DNA of 8,574 bases from Thermocrinis sp. (GTDB taxonomy: Bacteria > Aquificota > Aquificia > Aquificales > Aquificaceae), in the NCBI GenBank assembly GCA_022759285.1, contig JAEMPM010000103.1:1-8574 (forward strand), read 5' to 3'. The notes under the pieces were generated by a model. That model worked only from the letters and a program-made list of their open reading frames with translations. It ran no database searches and had not been told where the DNA came from. Positions 6,597 through 8,574 of this stretch are shown here, piece by piece (within the stretch, counting starts at the first letter, position 1; every line of letters starts with the position of its first letter). The position numbers were made by a program, and so were the translations under genes.

Positions 6597-8568
6597 GGGG
6601 GTCAAGTTTAATTAGCTTTGGCAAAAATTCCCTCAAACGCTTTGGCTCTACTTTTAGAAAAACCTCCAACAGATTGCCATATGTCCGGGTTTTTGCAAAA
6701 GGTATATCCCTCAGGACCTTTTCTCTGTCTTTGGGAAAGACCGCCAAGATAAGCTTTGTGAAGGGAGGTAAGTTTTCTTCCCTTCTTTTTTCCAGCTCTT
6801 CCTCCAGAAAATCATCCTTTAGGTACCTTTCCACTAGCTCCTCCTCCAGAAAGGTTTGCAGATAAAACTCCTGTTCCGCCATTGCCCATGCCCTGTGCAC
6901 ATACTTGTAAAACTCTTCCTCTGCGTTAAAGTTAGGAAGGGAAAGCAGGTTATCTCCATGAACCAAAAAGACCTTTTTATAGGTACCCGAAAGAGAAGGC
7001 TTAGTGTCAAAGTGCAAACTTTCTTTTACAAGTCCGTATTTTTCCAGCTCTTCCACCGCCCTCTCCACACCAAAGCCGTGAGGAACCACAGGACCCCCGC
7101 ACTGGGGACAAGTGGGAGGACCAAACCATTTGCAACGGGTGCAGAAAAGACTGTTTTGATTTTTACTTAAAGTCAAAAAGGTGCTACACTGAGGGCATTC
7201 TGTAAGAAACTGGCACTTGGGACAGTATGCATAAGAGTAGCCCGTTTTTCTTATCAGAAGGAGGGAGTTGTCCTCTAACTTTGAAAGAAGCTCTTGGGAA
7301 AAAACTTCCTCCGGCTTTCTTTTTAGGATTTTTACACTTGCAGAGTAGCCAAGTTTTTCCAACTGCCAAGCACCAATTTTCACCTTTTGGTAAGTATCCA
7401 CTCCAAGGCTTGTGGTGTAGTAAAAGAACTGAGAGCCGTAATACCTGTAAAGGTGGAAAAGATAGTTTCTAAGGTCTACTCCATTATATAGCTTTGTATT
7501 TTGGTCTTCGAATAGCACAAAGGCGAAAGGCTCCTTAAAGGGCACCAAAAGTCCAAGCCTTGAACTCAGGATCACCCTTCCCTCCTCCTGTGCCAAAAAC
7601 CAGTTTTTCACAAACTGCCTTGGGCTGTCAAAGGAAGAGAGAGAAACCACCCGATCTCCAAAAAGGGGCTTTAGTTCCCTCATAAGGTAAAGAAGCGTGG
7701 AGTTCTGAAAACAGAATATAGGGAGGCTCTTGTTTTTACTTAGGGCGGACTCCACCAAAAGGAAAAGGTGTTCTAAAAGCTTTGAAAGACTCCCCACCAC
7801 TAGCACTGGCTTTTGTATGCTTTTTATCAAGGATATGCTACTCTGCCTTAACTGGCTTTTGGGGTTAATGGCAAAGTTTTGCATCAATTCCTTTTCCACC
7901 TTGACTATACCCTTGGAGACCAAAAACTGCAGATCCTTGGAGGAAAAACCTTCTTCTTTGAGCTCCTCTCTTGTAGCGTACAACCTCTCCCTGAGGTAGC
8001 TGAGCAGTCTTACCCTTTCCGCGTAGTTTTTGGTCTTTTTTAGCTTAGAAAGTGCAACATCAAAGGGAAGGTTAAGGCTAAAAAGCTCCACCTCCACATT
8101 TACCGCAGACCAATCTTCTACTACTTTCAAAAAGCCTTTTTCCAACAAAAGTCTCACAAACTGCCATCCAAACCTTTTCTTTGCTGTTTCCTCCTTTAGC
8201 CTTTTGTTTTTTGCCACCCAATCTAAAAACCGTTTAGTTCTCTGGTCCAAGCCCACAAAGGAGGAAAGAGGGACCATAAGAAATCTTTCCTTCTTCCAGT
8301 TCCACTCAGCGGGTAAAAGTTCCCATAACAACAGCCAAGGTATTAAGCCATAGAGCATAGCGGTATCCTTTAGGGCTGAGAGGTTCTTTTCGGAGGTCAG
8401 AGGCACCTTGTCAGGAAATACTACTTCCTTGACCTGTCCGTCATCAGAAAGACCCACCACAAGCCCAGTTTTTCCGTTCACCAAAACCCTAAAGCCTACT
8501 GGGGAACCATTGTAAGGAAAGTCCGCTTTTATCCTCTCAACCCTCCCTCCGGGGAGGGCAATCTTCAA
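6577..8568 (-). CDS. priA: PriA-family primosomal protein N' with degenerate helicase motifs (start uncertain)
   Basis: A PriA-like replication-restart protein, probably binding stalled forks and loading the primosome but not unwinding DNA. Seen: an N-terminal stretch FPYNGSPVGFRVLVNG (17-32) like the 3'-end-binding domain; SRLGLLVPF (336-344), parallel to TRSALFAPF of active PriA; all eight zinc cysteines as four CxxC pairs (449/452, 458/461, 476/479, 487/490); HGFGVERAVEEL (497-508), parallel to GxGTERVEEEL; and LPPFTKL (600-606), the YPPF region. Missing: the Walker A GKT (here VVGSLSKL, 257-264), the DEEH box (FEDQNT, 353-358) and QVAGRAGR (here YVHRAWAMA, 556-564). Length 663, against roughly 730 for typical PriA. 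The start given is a TTG; the frame stays open to the window edge (8574) and no SD is visible, so the true start may lie beyond. Actinobacterial PriA is a known precedent for lost helicase motifs. Confidence 0.85.
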   Translation of the reverse strand: MKIALPGGRVERIKADFPYNGSPVGFRVLVNGKTGLVVGLSDDGQVKEVVFPDKVPLTSEKNLSALKDTAMLYGLIPWLLLWELLPAEWNWKKERFLMVPLSSFVGLDQRTKRFLDWVAKNKRLKEETAKKRFGWQFVRLLLEKGFLKVVEDWSAVNVEVELFSLNLPFDVALSKLKKTKNYAERVRLLSYLRERLYATREELKEEGFSSKDLQFLVSKGIVKVEKELMQNFAINPKSQLRQSSISLIKSIQKPVLVVGSLSKLLEHLFLLVESALSKNKSLPIFCFQNSTLLYLMRELKPLFGDRVVSLSSFDSPRQFVKNWFLAQEEGRVILSSRLGLLVPFKEPFAFVLFEDQNTKLYNGVDLRNYLFHLYRYYGSQFFYYTTSLGVDTYQKVKIGAWQLEKLGYSASVKILKRKPEEVFSQELLSKLEDNSLLLIRKTGYSYAYCPKCQFLTECPQCSTFLTLSKNQNSLFCTRCKWFGPPTCPQCGGPVVPHGFGVERAVEELEKYGLVKESLHFDTKPSLSGTYKKVFLVHGDNLLSLPNFNAEEEFYKYVHRAWAMAEQEFYLQTFLEEELVERYLKDDFLEEELEKRREENLPPFTKLILAVFPKDREKVLRDIPFAKTRTYGNLLEVFLKVEPKRLREFLPKLIKLDPLKLELW

Positions 8569-8574
8569 GCTTAG

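Noticed and set aside
6674..8353. Several + strand open frames (61-107 codons) antisense to the priA-like gene.
   Set aside because: Their composition (runs of Ser, Phe and Lys) reflects the complement of Lys/Glu/Leu codons. None has an SD, a domain or a conserved look.
6577..8568. PriA-like gene as a pseudogene.
   Set aside because: The frame is uninterrupted over 663 codons, and all eight zinc cysteines and C-terminal motifs are kept, which argues for a maintained protein despite lost helicase motifs.

Overview
The window looks like part of a chromosome from a thermophilic, Gram-negative, deeply branching bacterium, most likely one of the Aquificales (Hydrogenobacter/Thermocrinis/Aquifex-like). 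This is inferred from the gene content (lpxK, so a lipid A outer membrane; thyX in place of thyA; a bd-like oxidase with fused cytochrome c), the Lys/Glu-rich and Tyr/Phe-rich proteins, tight gene packing with ATGA overlaps, and moderate GC. I see no mobile element, CRISPR array, tRNA or rRNA. The longest gap between genes is 133 bases.

Layout: (1) Bases 1-2746, + strand: a two-gene unit for a membrane oxidoreductase of the cytochrome bd superfamily. The first gene carries a C-terminal class I cytochrome c domain. The second encodes a signal-peptide-bearing, CydA-like but ligand-poor partner subunit. The unit has strong Shine-Dalgarno sequences and ends at a strong intrinsic terminator (2759-2800). 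(2) Bases 2880-4762, - strand: a polytopic PF03706-type (flippase-like/LPG-synthase TM) membrane protein, translationally coupled by an ATGA overlap to lpxK, the kinase that makes lipid IVA. (3) Bases 4783-6596, + strand: thyX (flavin-dependent thymidylate synthase with a large insertion) overlapping thrB (homoserine kinase) by 25 bases. (4) Bases 6577-8568, - strand: a PriA-family primosomal protein whose helicase motifs are eroded but whose eight zinc-binding cysteines are intact. Its 5' end may lie beyond the window.

How the genes fit together: regions 2 and 3 diverge from a 20-base gap that holds a perfect TATAAT and no recognisable ribosome-binding site for either gene. Regions 3 and 4 converge and overlap tail to tail by 20 bases. 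Functionally this is a mixed segment: respiration, envelope lipid synthesis, dTMP and threonine synthesis, and replication restart.

The points most worth a second look are the cytochrome-c-fused bd-like oxidase lacking the classical quinol-site motif, the apparently ATPase-dead PriA, and the roughly 100-residue insertion that splits the conserved front half of ThyX.
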